From Pseudoscleropodium purum (lineage: Eukaryota > Streptophyta > Bryopsida > Hypnales > Brachytheciaceae): a stretch of 64,000 bases of DNA. The translations under genes and the position numbers were made by a program. Location: positions 8,000,501 through 8,064,500 of the forward strand of contig OZ017801.1 in the NCBI GenBank assembly GCA_963969395.1, written 5' to 3'. The notes beneath the pieces were generated by a model. It was not told the origin of the DNA. It saw only the letters and a program-made list of their open reading frames with translations, and searched no databases. This document shows, piece after piece, positions 12,162 to 24,779 of the stretch (position 1 is its first letter; the number at the start of each line of letters is the position of its first letter).

Positions 12162-12168
12162 TATAAAA
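12162..12168 (+). promoter_or_regulatory. Candidate TATA box of the receptor-kinase gene
   Basis: TATAAAA in a GC-rich surround, about 1 kb before the proposed start codon at 13214. Transcription would begin near 12195 and give a long 5' leader. No conserved initiator is visible. A long leader, or a leader intron, is inferred rather than seen. Confidence 0.35.
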
Positions 12169-13213
12169 AGGTCGACTCACTGTCTCTGTGAGCAATTCTA
12201 GCCAACCTGAAAACCTGGCCGGCTTGCGAAGGGAGGGAGCCTGTATTCATGATATGGCACTCGGAGCGCCTCTTTTAATGCCATGTTTCCCTCCTCCAAT
12301 TGCCCTCTCATACGAATAAATTGGTTTTTACTTTATTTCTATCCTTGCCCGAGTCCAGTCTGTGCACGCTCGTTTTTCGGAGGGAGATCAGAGGACTAGG
12401 TGCCCGGCAATGGAAGAAGCCATCAGTGGTAAAAAGTTCTATTCTTGGGTCATTGAAGCTTTCCATTTCGGGCCAGGCGATTGTTGGGTCACTTGGGTTT
12501 GCTGTTCCTGGCCTGTTTCGTAGGGTTCATGTAGTGGGTAGATGATGCTACGGAGCATAGCCTAGCTCAGCGATGGGCTTAGGGTGCCTGTATCTTTTCA
12601 CTTCTTTCGCTGATTCTGTTTTTTCCGTTTGTAGATTCGATGCTGTTCGGGAAAAGTGATGATGATGAGTGACTTGGATGCGCGCGCTTCTGTTGTTTCG
12701 ACCTTTGTTGTGGCTTGAGGATTGTTGTCGTATGAGCGACAATGTAGCGAGTGTGACCAGTTTGAGGTTTTGGAAAAGATTTGGCAGCTCTCATTTGCGT
12801 TCTGGGGTTTAGGATGCCAACCGAGGTTTACATTTCCAACCAAGCAAGGCGATCAGCGAACGACGTGAACACAGGATTGAAGCGAAAAGACGGCGGGAAC
12901 ATTGCGTGTTGCAGGATTGACTTTAGATTGTCTACGTACACTGGGAGTGAGGATCTTTCGGAAACAGGCACGAGCTCACCTCTTCGGTAGCAATGGTAGC
13001 CCAAGGATTGATGCAATCGACAAATGCGGAGCAGTGAACGAAAGCATAGGAGAGAGAGCCAGCAATATGAGGGGCCGGAGAAAGCGAAAGATCTTCACCA
13101 CCCCAGTGGGATCGTGTGAGCAAGGCTGGTAGTACATCACATTGAAGACACAAGCAGGGATCAGGCGAAGAAATCGGAGCTCTTGCAATCGCTGGCTTCG
13201 GAGTGAGGCATTC

Positions 13214-16200
13214 ATGGCCGAGTCATGGCGGTTGTTGCGTCTCGTTCACGTGATGTTCATCGCTTGTGTCTTGCACTTTTCCAGGTATGGTTCACATCCT
13301 GCACCCTAAAAGCAATTTCATAGTGTCCAGAATCGCAATGAAATGTAGCTTGTGGTTGAATTCGTGCAAGGACTCGGGTTTGGGCATTGACAACACCGCG
13401 ATCTTGGTTTCTGTCGCAATCAATCAATCCTCATTACGAGGGACGTCGTATTGCATAGGAATGCCGAGTATTTAGGGGTTTAGCTGGTGTGTCTTACGCC
13501 GTTTTTTGGGAAGTCCAGAACTGTGCGTTTTGAGGATCAGAGCTGGAAGTTTTGGCTTCAAGTTTCTGAGTTCCAGGCTTTCTTTTGAAATGTGTCTGTT
13601 TTTGCGGTTTCGTTATTGTCCCAGCGGCCAGTCCGGAGTGACTGTGAATTGCAGCCATGGCGGTTTCGACGGAGCGCGGGTGTCTGGCGCTGCAAATTCC
13701 GTCGCGAAGAAAGTGGAGGTGGAATTTATTCAGGACTTCGGTGAAATGAATTACCAATCGGCACGACCTTGGAAATCGGCAGAGTCAGGTAACATTTGGA
13801 CCTTGATAATTGTTTCTCTTTCACCCGAGTGCTGCAATTTCACATACCGAGCGAAAATTTTGCAGAGTTGAACTCCGCGTTCCATTTATTTCCCAATTAG
13901 TTGACCATCCATGTGCCAAAGAGAGACACTTATAAAGTTTAGATTTAGAGTCTATATGAGCAAAGTATTTTTTTGTCAGTGTACAATCGTCTGTTATCAT
14001 TCAAAACCAAAATTCTCTCGAGATTGTGCGATTATGAAAGCAGTGAACTTGGAGTCTTTGAGTCTAATGACACTGAAACGTCTCTCGTTTAGAATCCAAC
14101 AATACATTCTACAGTACCCTTATTGAGCACCCTCTGAATTGACATGTAAAGGAGACCCTGGTCAACACTTCCTTAGTTGAGAGCTTCTGAAGCCAAAGAG
14201 CCATTGTCATCACTTGTGAGAGTATGTCGGCTTTATTTCACTTGATTTGCACAGATTTGGCATGACCTTGCTAAAAACAACTTTTAGTTGGCACTGCTCT
14301 GAAAAGACGCCACGCCAGTACTACTCAAGAATGCTATGAGCTCCTTCCCGGGCGTCAGTTCCCTGGTAGCTCATTACAAACGCACACATGACCGCTGGTT
14401 TTGCTCACAGAATCGAATGCTGGTGAGTCTTAAGAATGACAAAATGAAGCTTTAATTTTTGTTTTTGTTTTTGTGCTTCTGGTTGTGCAGACACTCTTGA
14501 GTCAGTGCGTCATGAATCAGGATGGGTTTCAAGGCGATTGATGGGGGAACAACAAGTTCATGACGTAGTAGTAATTGGAGCACCACCATCTGCTGCTCCT
14601 GTACAGAGTCCACCTCCATTGCAACAATCGCCGCCAACACCTCCAGCACCGGCACCAACAACACTGCCTCCTTTTAATGCAACACCGCCCTTGTCAGCGC
14701 TACCAGCTCCATCCCTTCGTGACCTAGAACTGGAGGCGATCCTGTATTTCAAAGGCGAATTGACAGCCGATCCAACGGGCGTTTTCAAGCTTTGGAATGA
14801 CACCAACAACCCTAATCCCTGCAACTGGTACGGCATCCAGTGCAACGCTGCGGGTCACGTCACGTCACTAAGTCTCCCAAACCGCAGTTTGGAAGGAGTC
14901 TTGACGCGCCGCATTGCGAATCTGCCGTTCCTGGAGGTTTTGGATCTCGGTGGAAACTCGATTACGGGCGCCGTGCCGGACGAGATCGGGTCGCTACAAC
15001 GCCTGCGTGTGCTTCGTCTCGCGGGGAATTTGTTCAAAGGTCCGTTTCCATTGAGCCTCGCGTCGTGCGTGACGATCGAGGAGATCGACGTGAACGGGTG
15101 CAGCATGAGCGACGTGTTTCCGGCGATGGTGCGCAATTTCACGACTTTAAATGTTTTGAATTTGGGCGAGAATGGCTTCACAGGACCGATCCCGATGTGG
15201 TTAGGCTGGTCACGGGTGCTGAGATTCTTACACTTGGGTGGGAATCGGTTCAGCGGGGAGGTCCCGACCTCACTCCTGAACTGCACCTCCCTCCAGTTTC
15301 TTAACATCTCGACGAACAATTTGACGGGGTCTGTTGATTCCATGGTGGGCAACTTGGTGCAGCTTCGAACGCACCTCGACTTCTCTAACAACCGACTTTC
15401 AGGGTTAATTCCCCCCGCGATTGGGATCCTTGATGAGCTTTTGAGTTTGAATTTGTCCGGAAACGCATTCACAGGAACCATTCCGGGAACCATCGGCAAC
15501 TGCACGAAGCTGCAAAGCTTGGATCTCTCTGATAATCAGCTCAGCGGGTCGTTACCCGAAACGCTCGGCTTGCTGCGAGATTTGAAATTCATGATGAATC
15601 TCTCACATAATGGGATTGAGGGGTTGATTCCTCCTAGTATTGGCGACTTGCAGAACCTCACCAAGCTGGACCTGTCGTTTAATAAGCTCACGGGTGCCAT
15701 CCCTGAAAGCATTGCGAGTATGACCTCGCTCGTCTTCTTCAACGTGTCGGTGAACCAGTTGCAAGGGATTGTGCCCGATGTTGGTTTGTTTAGCAATCTT
15801 CTGCCGAGTTCATTTCTCGCGAATCCGGGTTTGTGTGGGCGGACGGTGGGCAGGCCATGTCCTGGCCAAGAGGTGACGGCGGCTTCCGTGGCGACGCACA
15901 AGAAGCGGCCGACGTTGATCACCATCCTCGGCGCTGCAGCTGAAGGCTCTGTCCTCTTGCTGTTCGCCGCGCTTCTGATTCGCTACTTGGTGCATCGTCG
16001 CCGTCCCGCACCGGAGAAGAATGTGGTGCTGTTCTCGAAGTACTTCAAGGCGCTGAAGTTGACAGCTGAGGAGATTCAAGCCGCGACAAACTCCAGGGAA
16101 ACGTTAGCGGTAAGTTTAGGGTTTAGCAGGACGTTGAGTGGGAACATCCGCAGGGGCGCGGAGTCGAGCAAGATCGAGAAGGCGGTGTTACCCGATGGAA

Positions 16201-17502
16201 CCGTGTTTGCGGTGAAGCAGTGGTGCATTGCGAAGTTTCGGAAGAAGGATCGACATAAACTGGACGCGGAGATGGTGAACTTCAGCCGCATTCGGCACCG
16301 GAACTTGGTCAGGCTCATGGGCTATTACATGAACCCGAGCGCCTTGGCCTTGCTCATGGAGTTTTGTCCCAATGGGAGCTTGGACTTGCATCTGCATCCG
16401 CCGGGCCAGCAAACGTGCCAACTCAATTGGAATGAGCGGCTGCGGATTATAATGGGTGTGACCACGGGGCTGGTGTACCTGCACCATGAAACCTGTGGGA
16501 ACGCGGTGGTGCACTGTGACTTGAAAGCGGCGAATGTGCTGCTGGACTCGGATATGGAGCCGAAGCTGGTGGACTTCGGAATGGCGCGACTGATCAAACA
16601 GAACAGTAAAGGCGCCACGGCGGCGTCCTGGGTCGGGTCCTCGGGGTACGCTCCGCCTGGTAAGAGCTCTTCATTCCAGATGTGAGTGCCCTTGTCGTTG
16701 TGCGAATTCATGCAGAATTGTAACAACTAATACAATTTGAATCACAATTTGTGTGACACCACTTGCAGACACTTGAATTCCTTTGACGTTAACCGAAGTT
16801 CGGTAAGTTTAGAGAGAGACTTGCATAGTGAAAGTTCCGTAGAGACTTGCGTAGGCGGAAATTGACATTCAATTGGCATTACTATTTGAGTGACGAAACT
16901 TGGAGACGCATGAATTCCTCCGATGCAAACAGATGTTAGTTAAGAGAGACTTGCATAGAGAGAGAGAGAATAACCTTCAGTTGAGTTTTTTTTATGTATT
17001 TTGGGCTATAGAACAACGAGAGCACTACTTAAATCATATCGAACGACATGAGTTCTTTCCATCTATGACCGAAGAATGTTCTTTTGTTGGTCTTTTCCCA
17101 GAGTACGGATTCGCAAGCGACTGCACCAAAGCCGGAGACGTCTACAGCTTCGGCGTGTTGCTCCTGGAGATCATCACCGGCAAGAGACCCGCGAGTGAGG
17201 AAGTGACCTCCGGCATGACACTCCCTGCATGGGTGCGATCCCTGCAATCGCAAGCCCGTGAACGCTACGCCATCGACATGACCATTTTCCAATCGGCGGA
17301 GGAGCCGCAACTGAACCAGATTTTGCACATCCTGAACGCTGCCATTCTCTGCACGGGGCACGTCCCATCGACGCGGCCCTCCATGTTGCAGGTGCTTGGC
17401 AACCTTCAAGAGATGCCGGACTCCGTCACAGAGGAGGAATTAGTGCCAGTGCATTCAGGCGCACCTGTCGTCGACAATTCCTCCATGGACTTTGATAACT
17501 AA
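13214..17502 (+). CDS. LRR receptor-like protein kinase, non-RD type
   Basis: Four exons, 13214-13284, 13625-13788, 14491-16659 and 17102-17502, with GT-AG introns and matching phases, give 934 residues. Exon 1 encodes a signal peptide (MAESWRLLRLVHVMFIACVL). A Pro-rich stretch follows at about 107-145, then an LRR N-cap with a CNWYGIQC motif near 188 and about 12 LRRs to about 525. A single membrane segment lies near 555-577, then a cytoplasmic kinase. Kinase landmarks are AVK Lys654, HCD near 753 (non-RD: Cys replaces Arg), DFG at 773-775, and PPE in place of APE, created across the exon 3/4 junction. The Gly loop is degenerate (GFSRTLSG), so activity may be weak. HCD-type non-RD LRR kinases such as FLS2 and Xa21 are often immune receptors. 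The ligand is unknown. Confidence 0.85.
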
Positions 17503-18265
17503 TCAGCGGGTTTCACGCATCGTTGATCAGGCTACAGTAGCGGCTGCAGTGCTGATAAGCTCTGACAAGCTCTGATAAGCTCTGATACCTTCCACAAAGA
17601 CTGCTGATAACCGGTGAGCGAAACACCTAAGGTTGAAATGGAGGAAAATTGGTTGAAGAGCTAACAAAAGACTCCTGCTTTTACTCATGGGTGGAGCAGA
17701 GTTTTCTTCAAACTCATCTGATTGAAGAAATCCACCTTGCCAAGCAGGTTTTCTGATCAACGAATTGAAGAAACAAATGATGCACCAGCCGAGTGGGGAG
17801 GATAGCCTGATAAGTGGTGTGTGAAACCCATTTACAATGAATTGCAACAACGTCCATCATCCACTCCTGTCGTGACATGTTCTGAAAGAAGAATCTCCGA
17901 GATGTGGTCGTTAATTAGGGTTTAGGGTGAGAATTTTCTGGTTAGGGTTTAGTGCATTTGGTTTTCTTTTGGGTAGAGCCCGGTAAGAGGGTTGTGTAGA
18001 TTACAGCCGGCATTGGTGTTCTTATCTCCGTGATTGTGGCCATGTCACTGCAAGGATAGCCGGCGATGGAAGAATTGGGTAGAGCTAGCTCCTGTGATGC
18101 AATCCATAGTCAGTCGGTCGAGCTTTTCGGCAGGGACTGGGGCCAGTAAGAACGTCACTGCCGCTGGTCCATTCTTTTGTACCATCCACACGTGAACAAT
18201 GAAAAGGGACATAGCTTGTCCAGTTTATTGAGGTAGAAGTATCCAAAACTGTTACCCCCAAATAT
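17503..18265. other. Receptor-kinase 3' flank with telo-box-like motifs
   Basis: Probable 3' untranslated region and flank. Near 17914-17950 there are three TTAGGGTTT-like telo-box motifs, which in plants are usually found in promoters or leaders of growth-related genes. I find no reading frame downstream that would use them. A short GCTCTGATAA direct repeat lies near 17555-17587. Confidence 0.4.
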
Positions 18266-18470
18266 ACAAGTGTGCCCCGTGGTGTTGCTACAGTGAAAAT
18301 AAAGGTAAAAGTAGTTTTCTAATTTTTTAGTTCATAAAAACTTTGAAATTTAATAACTTTCATGTTGTAGGTTCAAACACTACAAAACAAGACATGTGCG
18401 CCCCTCCTCATAGAGAGCTTTCCGATGGTACCAAGAATGTGACTAGGACTCATACGGTATGGATGGGTCT
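18266..18470 (-). repeat. Dispersed boundary repeat, copy C
   Basis: Reverse-oriented copy of the family described at 10675-10873. Its AAGTGTGCCCC end (about 18269-18278) points left, towards the receptor-kinase gene, so this gene is flanked by inverted copies. Sequence to the right of this copy turns strongly AT-rich. Confidence 0.75.
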
Positions 18471-20589
18471 TTGACATGTTACTAATTTGACCTTGCACAG
18501 TTACTCTAGAGTATCTTCAATCTTATATGTAATGAAACATGGGTGTAAAGTAATAGAGTGTTCTATAACATTGTAAAACTACATACTTTCTTCCTCTAGA
18601 ATCATGTTTTCTTGGGTAAGGTATCAATACCTTAAAACGATAATGTAAGAATTTTAGTGTCTTTTGAGTGGCCATCAATAGTGAAATTTTTGTTCCCAAC
18701 AGATTAACAAATTGTAGTAAAGGATGTTGCAAGCCAAATCTGAATTTTTGTTAATTAGAGAATATGTTGTAAACTTTGAAAAGCAACATGTTAGAGGCCC
18801 TACAATAGATCATAGCTCTAGTAGAAAACAAGAGATTTGGAACTTTGAAGCAACATAATGATGGATACATAGATAGAGGCACTCATAAACAACCACTTTG
18901 TTAATCTACTCAAGTTCTAAATAGGAGACTTGGTGGTTTCACATCATATTTGTTTTGCTATAAAGCAAAAACTAGATGTTTGTTTTAGAAACTTATTGCT
19001 TTAAGGTGTTACTACTTGACTTGGGGTTTACTTAAGTTTAAGTCATGAGCTAAAGTTATTGTCCTTGTTAGGGATCATTATGCTATAGGCTTCCCTCATT
19101 CAAGGAAGCCTCACACCATTGGTCAACCCCTAAAGTTCCATGACTATGTTTTCCCTGAAACCGCTCAAAACTGTCATTTTCAATACAAGTACCAAATTTT
19201 TGGAAAAAAACTTTTTTTGATACATATAACCATAAGTTGTAGGATCTTGTAGAACATTGATTTGAAAAGATGTAAGAAAATTTCAGAACTTTCCACCATG
19301 TGAATTGCAAGATTTTAGCATTTGAATTGACAAAAATCCTTTTTTTGCCCCTACAAAAAACCAAGCAGCTGCACTTTACAAGCTCACTTTTCTATGAAAA
19401 ATGTTCAAAATGGTGGTGCTTCTTTAGATTCGTTTTTCTAAACAAGTTGTTTACATGCTTGAAAATTTTCAAGTCATTTGGAATTGTACAACATATAGGA
19501 AAAAAATAGTAAGTAGAAAGAGATAGAAAATGATTCAAAATACTAAATTGTTAAGAATTTAATTATGGAATTGAAAAATTTCAATCACAATGGTTGTAAT
19601 GTTTTTATAAACAATGTACATTCTTGATTTTATTTTTTTCAAAAAATATTGAAAACTGAGTGAAATAAACAGCTTCAAAGTTTATTTTAGAATACAAAAT
19701 CCATAATTGCCCACAAACTAAAATTCCTCATAATTTTTGACTCATTGATTGAAATGCAATGATTCAAAGCTTTCCACACATATATAAATATATAAATCAA
19801 TTTCAGATTTTTATTTTTGAAAAAAGTGAATTTTTCAGATCTGCCTAGACTAGCCAAGTTGAGAAACAAACAACATATTGGGCCATAACTTTTGACTCCT
19901 ATTTCCAAATGTCATGAAATTTGTTGCATATGAAAGATATTCCTTGTCCACAGCTTTTGTTAAAATTTCAGTCTGAAATATGGAAATTTTTGGTCACAAT
20001 GACCTGCCCAAAAATTCTATACAACCAAAAAATGCAGTCCGGTCCTTTAAGGGTTAATAATCTTATGTTTGTCAATGGTTTTGAATCTTTTTGAAGACAA
20101 GTCAATGATGCGCCTATGTGACTTTTTAATTCATAAGAGAACCTAATTGGAGGGGAATGTGAACTTGGAGCTTTTGAAGCAAAACAATATTATTACTTGG
20201 CAAGTTTTTGGATATAAGATTTTTATTTTGGCAATTTTTCCTTGCACAATAATCTCAAAATATTGATCAATTGACCAAGCTAGTGACATCTGAAAAGATT
20301 TGAAAAGAATATCTTCTTCAACATATATGGATGTGGTTTGTCCACAAAAACTCATGAATTAGCAATTAGATTAGCATGACTACATCAAAAATGTTTACTA
20401 TTCTTAGCAAAAACAATTTTGAATCTTTAACTTTGAATATTCAATAAAATAAGAGACTATCAATTAGTGATTAAATATTGATATAGTGGGTTAAAATTCA
20501 AATTGGTGAATGATTAAGTTTTTGTATATCATTTTAGAGCTAATGTGAGAGCTAACATGTCATTTGAGCTAGAGCTAATGTGTTGCTAA
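18471..20589. other. AT-rich intergenic DNA with a diverged long repeat
   Basis: No gene is supported. Part of it (about 19150-20060) resembles 24930-25690 in the same order and orientation: a GGAAAAAAA-C/G-TTTTTTTGAT block, a GCCATAACTTTTG block and other shared phrases. This suggests an old dispersed repeat or retroelement remnant. Confidence 0.35.
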
Positions 20590-21036
20590 GGGCATCCTCA
20601 ATTAGATCGTGAATTATATCTTACAACACTGTGATTGTGATAAAGTCTTTAGTAAAGATTTTGAAGTTGCTTCAACACTAATCCTATCATCCTTGAAAAA
20701 CTCATAGCCCCACTACATTCACTCCCATGCTTTGCATTAGGAAGGTGTTTGAAGAGCCAACAACATCACTCAATAAAACATGTATGTGATGGAGTCACTT
20801 TCAACTCTTTCCACATCTTCTTGGATAAGAATTTTTATACTACCAAGAGCAACAATTGTTCTTCATATCTCCCAAGTCAAATATTGCAAGCAAAATTTAT
20901 TTTTCAATGTCCTTTTACAACCAAGTATTGGATTGTAGTAAATATCAATGTGATCACGATGCTAACTAGCTGCTACCCAAGCCCATAGAGATAGTAGTGT
21001 TGGGGTCCCTATGCTGGTTATAATTGAGGATGCTCC
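20590..21036. mobile_element. MITE with GGGCATCCTCAATTA ends
   Basis: The ends GGGCATCCTCAATTA (20590-20604) and TAATTGAGGATGCTC (21021-21035) are inverted copies with one mismatch. The interior is AT-rich and noncoding; a 79-codon frame at 20749 has no motif. The superfamily is uncertain because the target duplication is not clear. Confidence 0.55.
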
Positions 21037-22687
21037 AAAAATTGCATGCTTACACAAACTCAATATACTAGTTATACAAGCCTTCTTTGGAGGGTAAAAA
21101 TTTGCAATTGTATTTTTAATATTTTATTCAAAAAAATTCAAGAATACTTTATTTACGATGGATGATCAATTTTCAAAATTTTGAATTCATCACTAGAATC
21201 AGAGACCATGAATTGAGAAAGAGCAATGACAAAATATTAAATTAACAATCTCCAAAAGAGAACACATTTTAACATCTATGTTTTTTAAATAATCATGCTT
21301 ATTTTTTGGATTATTTTAAAATTAGATGCTTTAAATATTTAAAATATTTAAAAAATACTTCAATTTTTTTTTAAACCTTTAAGAAGATTATATTCTACAA
21401 AGACAAAGTATAGAAAAATTCTCAAAGAAGGAAAACTTAAAAAATGTAAAGTCTTAAGAATATAGATATTTTTATGTTTTAATTTGTAAAAATAGGAAAA
21501 AAATTTGTCCATTTGTAACAATTCTATAGATATAGTCACACCAAAAAAAACACCAAAATAATATTTTACAAGTTTTGAAACGTAAGCAAAAATAACTCTA
21601 CTTTGTGGACTTGTGTACAATATAAAATTCATTATATTTAGAATCCTTTTGAAAAACATTTGCTAGTCTACTGGAAGACTATTTTTCCAAATTTCAGCTC
21701 CAAATTCATTTTTTGGGTACTAAATAGTACTATCCCTCCAAATTGGCAAATGTGATAGAAATTGGAGGCTAATTTTGGATAGTAAAACATTTTTTAAAAA
21801 CAAGAGAAAAAATTAGGCAAGGTTTATAATATTCATGAGTACCTAACCTTTGAATCTTGAGTCATTTAGAGCTAGAACACAAAAGTTATGACAAAAAAAG
21901 AAATCAGCAGGGAAGATGTGATGCAAAATAGTACAAAGTGTTTCTTGCAATTACCCATTGATGATTTTAAATCACTTATTTTGATTGGTCAAATTATAAA
22001 AAGTATAAATTACATGTACAAAATCTTCATATCAATAGATTGAGTGAAGAGGAAAGTGTGAGACACTCAAAAATTAATTATCTAAATAGATAGATCCTAA
22101 TTTTAACACTTCAAAATTGCTAAGAAAATATGAGGCTAAAAAGTGGTCTTCTTTTCTAAAAGTGTGATTCATTGGCAATTGTATTTTTAGTTTCAATTTT
22201 TGTCATTGAGCTTCAAACTTTGTTGAACAAAGACAAAGTAGATGATGGCAAAGTGTGCAATTTCAACCATGCACGGTTGTTGTTTGCTTCCAAATCTAAC
22301 CGACATGATTCTTAGACCTAGAATCTTGTTTCAAATGGCCAAATCACCTGCATGTATTAGTTGAGTTGTCATCGCTTCCTCGTTTCTTTTCCTTCCTATG
22401 GAGACCCGTGTGCCAAAATTGTATTGTGCTTTTAAATGCTAGCTAGCTAGAAGGAACCAAAGAATTAGATTAAAATGTATGCAATGTAGTGTCAACATAA
22501 GAGATGGCAACATTAAAATCCACTTGAATTAAAGAAGATTGAAAAGAATTTATTATAAAGAAGGTGACAAAATTCTAGGTACTACGACTAGATCAAGGTA
22601 ATAGACAAATGAAGAAGACAAAATTGAGGTGTGAAAACAAATAGGGAATCAAGTAGCTAGGCAACCTAAGAGCAAAGTAAGTACTAT
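21037..22687. other. AT-rich intergenic DNA
   Basis: No supported gene, RNA or element ends. Long A and T runs and frequent stops throughout. Confidence 0.45.
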
Positions 22688-23609
22688 GGGTCATTGCAAG
22701 AAACATTGGTTGTTTTGCATAGCATTTTGAAAAACCAGTTTGTGTCCAACACTATAACTTTTGAATTATGAATTTGATGCCCCAAACAAAAAATTTATTT
22801 CTTGAATGTTTGAATGTAATTGTACTTCTTAAATTTCAGAAATTTTAAAAAATTATTTTATATTTAAGAATCAATTTTGTTACGTAGTCATGCTTTCAGG
22901 TTTAGGGGGGTTTATACTAAATACTAGCTCAAATTAATAATTTTTGGCTTAAATTTCTATAGTACATTTCTATAGTAGGTAGACATGTGACCCCTACTAA
23001 ATGGCATCTAAAAAAACATTGTGTTATGTCCTCCATGTTCATGCAAAGAGGCCTTTCTTGCACACCCACTTGTAAACATTAAAAATGGTTTTAACCTCAT
23101 TTTTTGTTCAAATCTCATTACCAAGAAGTCCTCCCAAATGTTCAATTTTTAGTTTTGTTGAAAATTGATTTTCCTATTCTTTACAAATTAAAATGTCCTA
23201 CTATGTATTTTCTCTACTTAAATTCTATGTCCAATAATTTGCCCTAGAAATACAATTTGGACATTTTAATTTGTATAAAATATAAAAATCAACTTTCAAC
23301 AAAAATAAGAAAAATTTATTGTAAGAAACTTTACGGTGATGAGATTTGATTAGAAAATGAGGTCAAACCCATTTCTAATGTTTACAAGTGCAAGCACAAG
23401 GAAGCCTCTTTGCACAAACATGGAGGACATAAAATAATGGTTTTTTAGATGCCCTTTGTTAGGGACATGTCTATCTATTTTAGAAATATACCACAAAAAT
23501 TTCAACCAAAAATCATTGGATTTAAGAAATTCAAAAGTTATAGCGGATGACAAAAAAGTCACTGTAATAGTGATATGAAAAACATATTAGTGTTTTTTGC
23601 AATGATCCC
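22688..23609. mobile_element. Foldback element, 922 bp, with long imperfect inverted arms
   Basis: The left arm (about 22688-23200) and the right arm (about 23240-23609) are inverted copies through nearly their whole length. The ends are GGGTCATTGCAAGAAACA and the matching TGTTTTTTGCAATGATCCC. Strongly paired inner blocks include TATGTCCTCCATGTT, GCAAAGAGGC and CACTTGTAAACATTA. No frame with a recognisable product is present. Transcripts would fold into a long hairpin, a likely source of siRNA. The target duplication is not resolved. Confidence 0.7.
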
Positions 23610-23829
23610 TATAGACTTGTCACATAAATTCAACACAAATCCAACATTAGTGTAAGATGAAAAAATTTAAAGACAAATGGAAATTAGGTTGACTCACAAT
23701 TCAAGGCTAGCTAGCATGATGGCAATATATAGAGGAGCTATTGTCACTTCTACTACAAACTACTTTGGTATTTAAGTATCATGTAGATAGTAAGACTAAC
23801 TTTGAGAATAAAGAAGCTACAATAGTATA

Positions 23830-24754
23830 AGGGCATCCTATTGCCTTGAATAAAGGCATACCTAGAAATGGATGGTTGAAATGGTTTAAGAAATGTCACC
23901 CTAAAATTACTTTACAAAGTGTCTAAGCATTAGAAGTAACAAGAGCAAAATGACTATGTCCTTTGAATAAGTACATTTTACAAATACTTAATTGAAACAA
24001 TTGTATGAAACTCAAAAGTGCAAGGACAACCACATATGGAATGTTGATGAGAGTGGAGCCCAAGATAGACGAAGTAGAGGGACTAGAGCACTTGCAACAT
24101 TAGGAGTTAGACGTGTAGACATTATAACTTCCAATAAAAGAGAACTTATGACAATGTTATTATGTATTCACACAATAGGAAATTGCATTTCTAACTACTA
24201 TGTGTTCAATGGAAAACAATATCAAACAACATACATTTCAAAATGTGAAAATGGAGTTGGAATGGGAAAGCAAGAATATACTTGGATGACAAGTTTGTTT
24301 TTTATAAGTAGATTGTTCATTTCATTGAAAATCTTTACAAATGAAAGTGGGTCTCCCTTCTAATTGTTGCTTTCTTATAGTAAATAGACACAATTCCCAT
24401 GTCACTATCTAGGTGATAGAAAAGTGCTACAAAGTAGGTATTGATTTGTTGACTTTGTCACCCATACTTCCTATACGTTGCAACTACTAGACATAAATTG
24501 TTTCAAAGCATTCAAAGAAGCTTTTAGAATATGATTGTGATGTACGGAGTACATATAATAGGGGCATCTAGAGTTTATTAAATCTTTTCTATAACAATGG
24601 ATATGTCATGCATTACGACAAACACTAACTCTATAGAACATTAGAAGTAGGTTTAAGACTATTGGCATACTTCTCATAAACCCCAATGCTTTGGATGACA
24701 AGTTTGAACCATTTGAACTTCTAGTTGATATTCCAAAAGATGAAGAAGAAGATT
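23830..24754 (+). pseudogene. Dead pogo/jerky-type DDE transposase
   Basis: Remnants in the right order but in different frames. First comes a CENP-B-type helix-turn-helix piece at about 23832-23950 (GIPRNGWLKWFKKCHPKITL), containing a TAA and a TGA. Next is a DDE-domain piece at 23992-24363 with IWNVDESG, the first catalytic Asp region of the DDE_1 family, followed by TSNKRELMTMLLCI. Then comes a frame-shifted C-terminal piece (RHNSHVTI, then THTSYTLQLLD at about 24370-24540) matching the family's second Asp and HTSHxLQPLD motifs. Stops and frameshifts make it non-functional. Pogo elements insert at TA, which fits the small TA-flanked element at 6070. Confidence 0.75.
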
Positions 24755-24779
24755 AAGCCTATGAAAACATGCTACATGA

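Noticed and set aside
14855..15505. A 216-codon minus-strand frame opposite the LRR exon
   Set aside because: It is a shadow of the receptor-kinase LRR repeats, with no motif and no conserved start.
17914..17950. TTAGGGTTT motifs as an interstitial telomere
   Set aside because: Only three scattered motifs rather than a tandem array. They are better described as telo-box-like.
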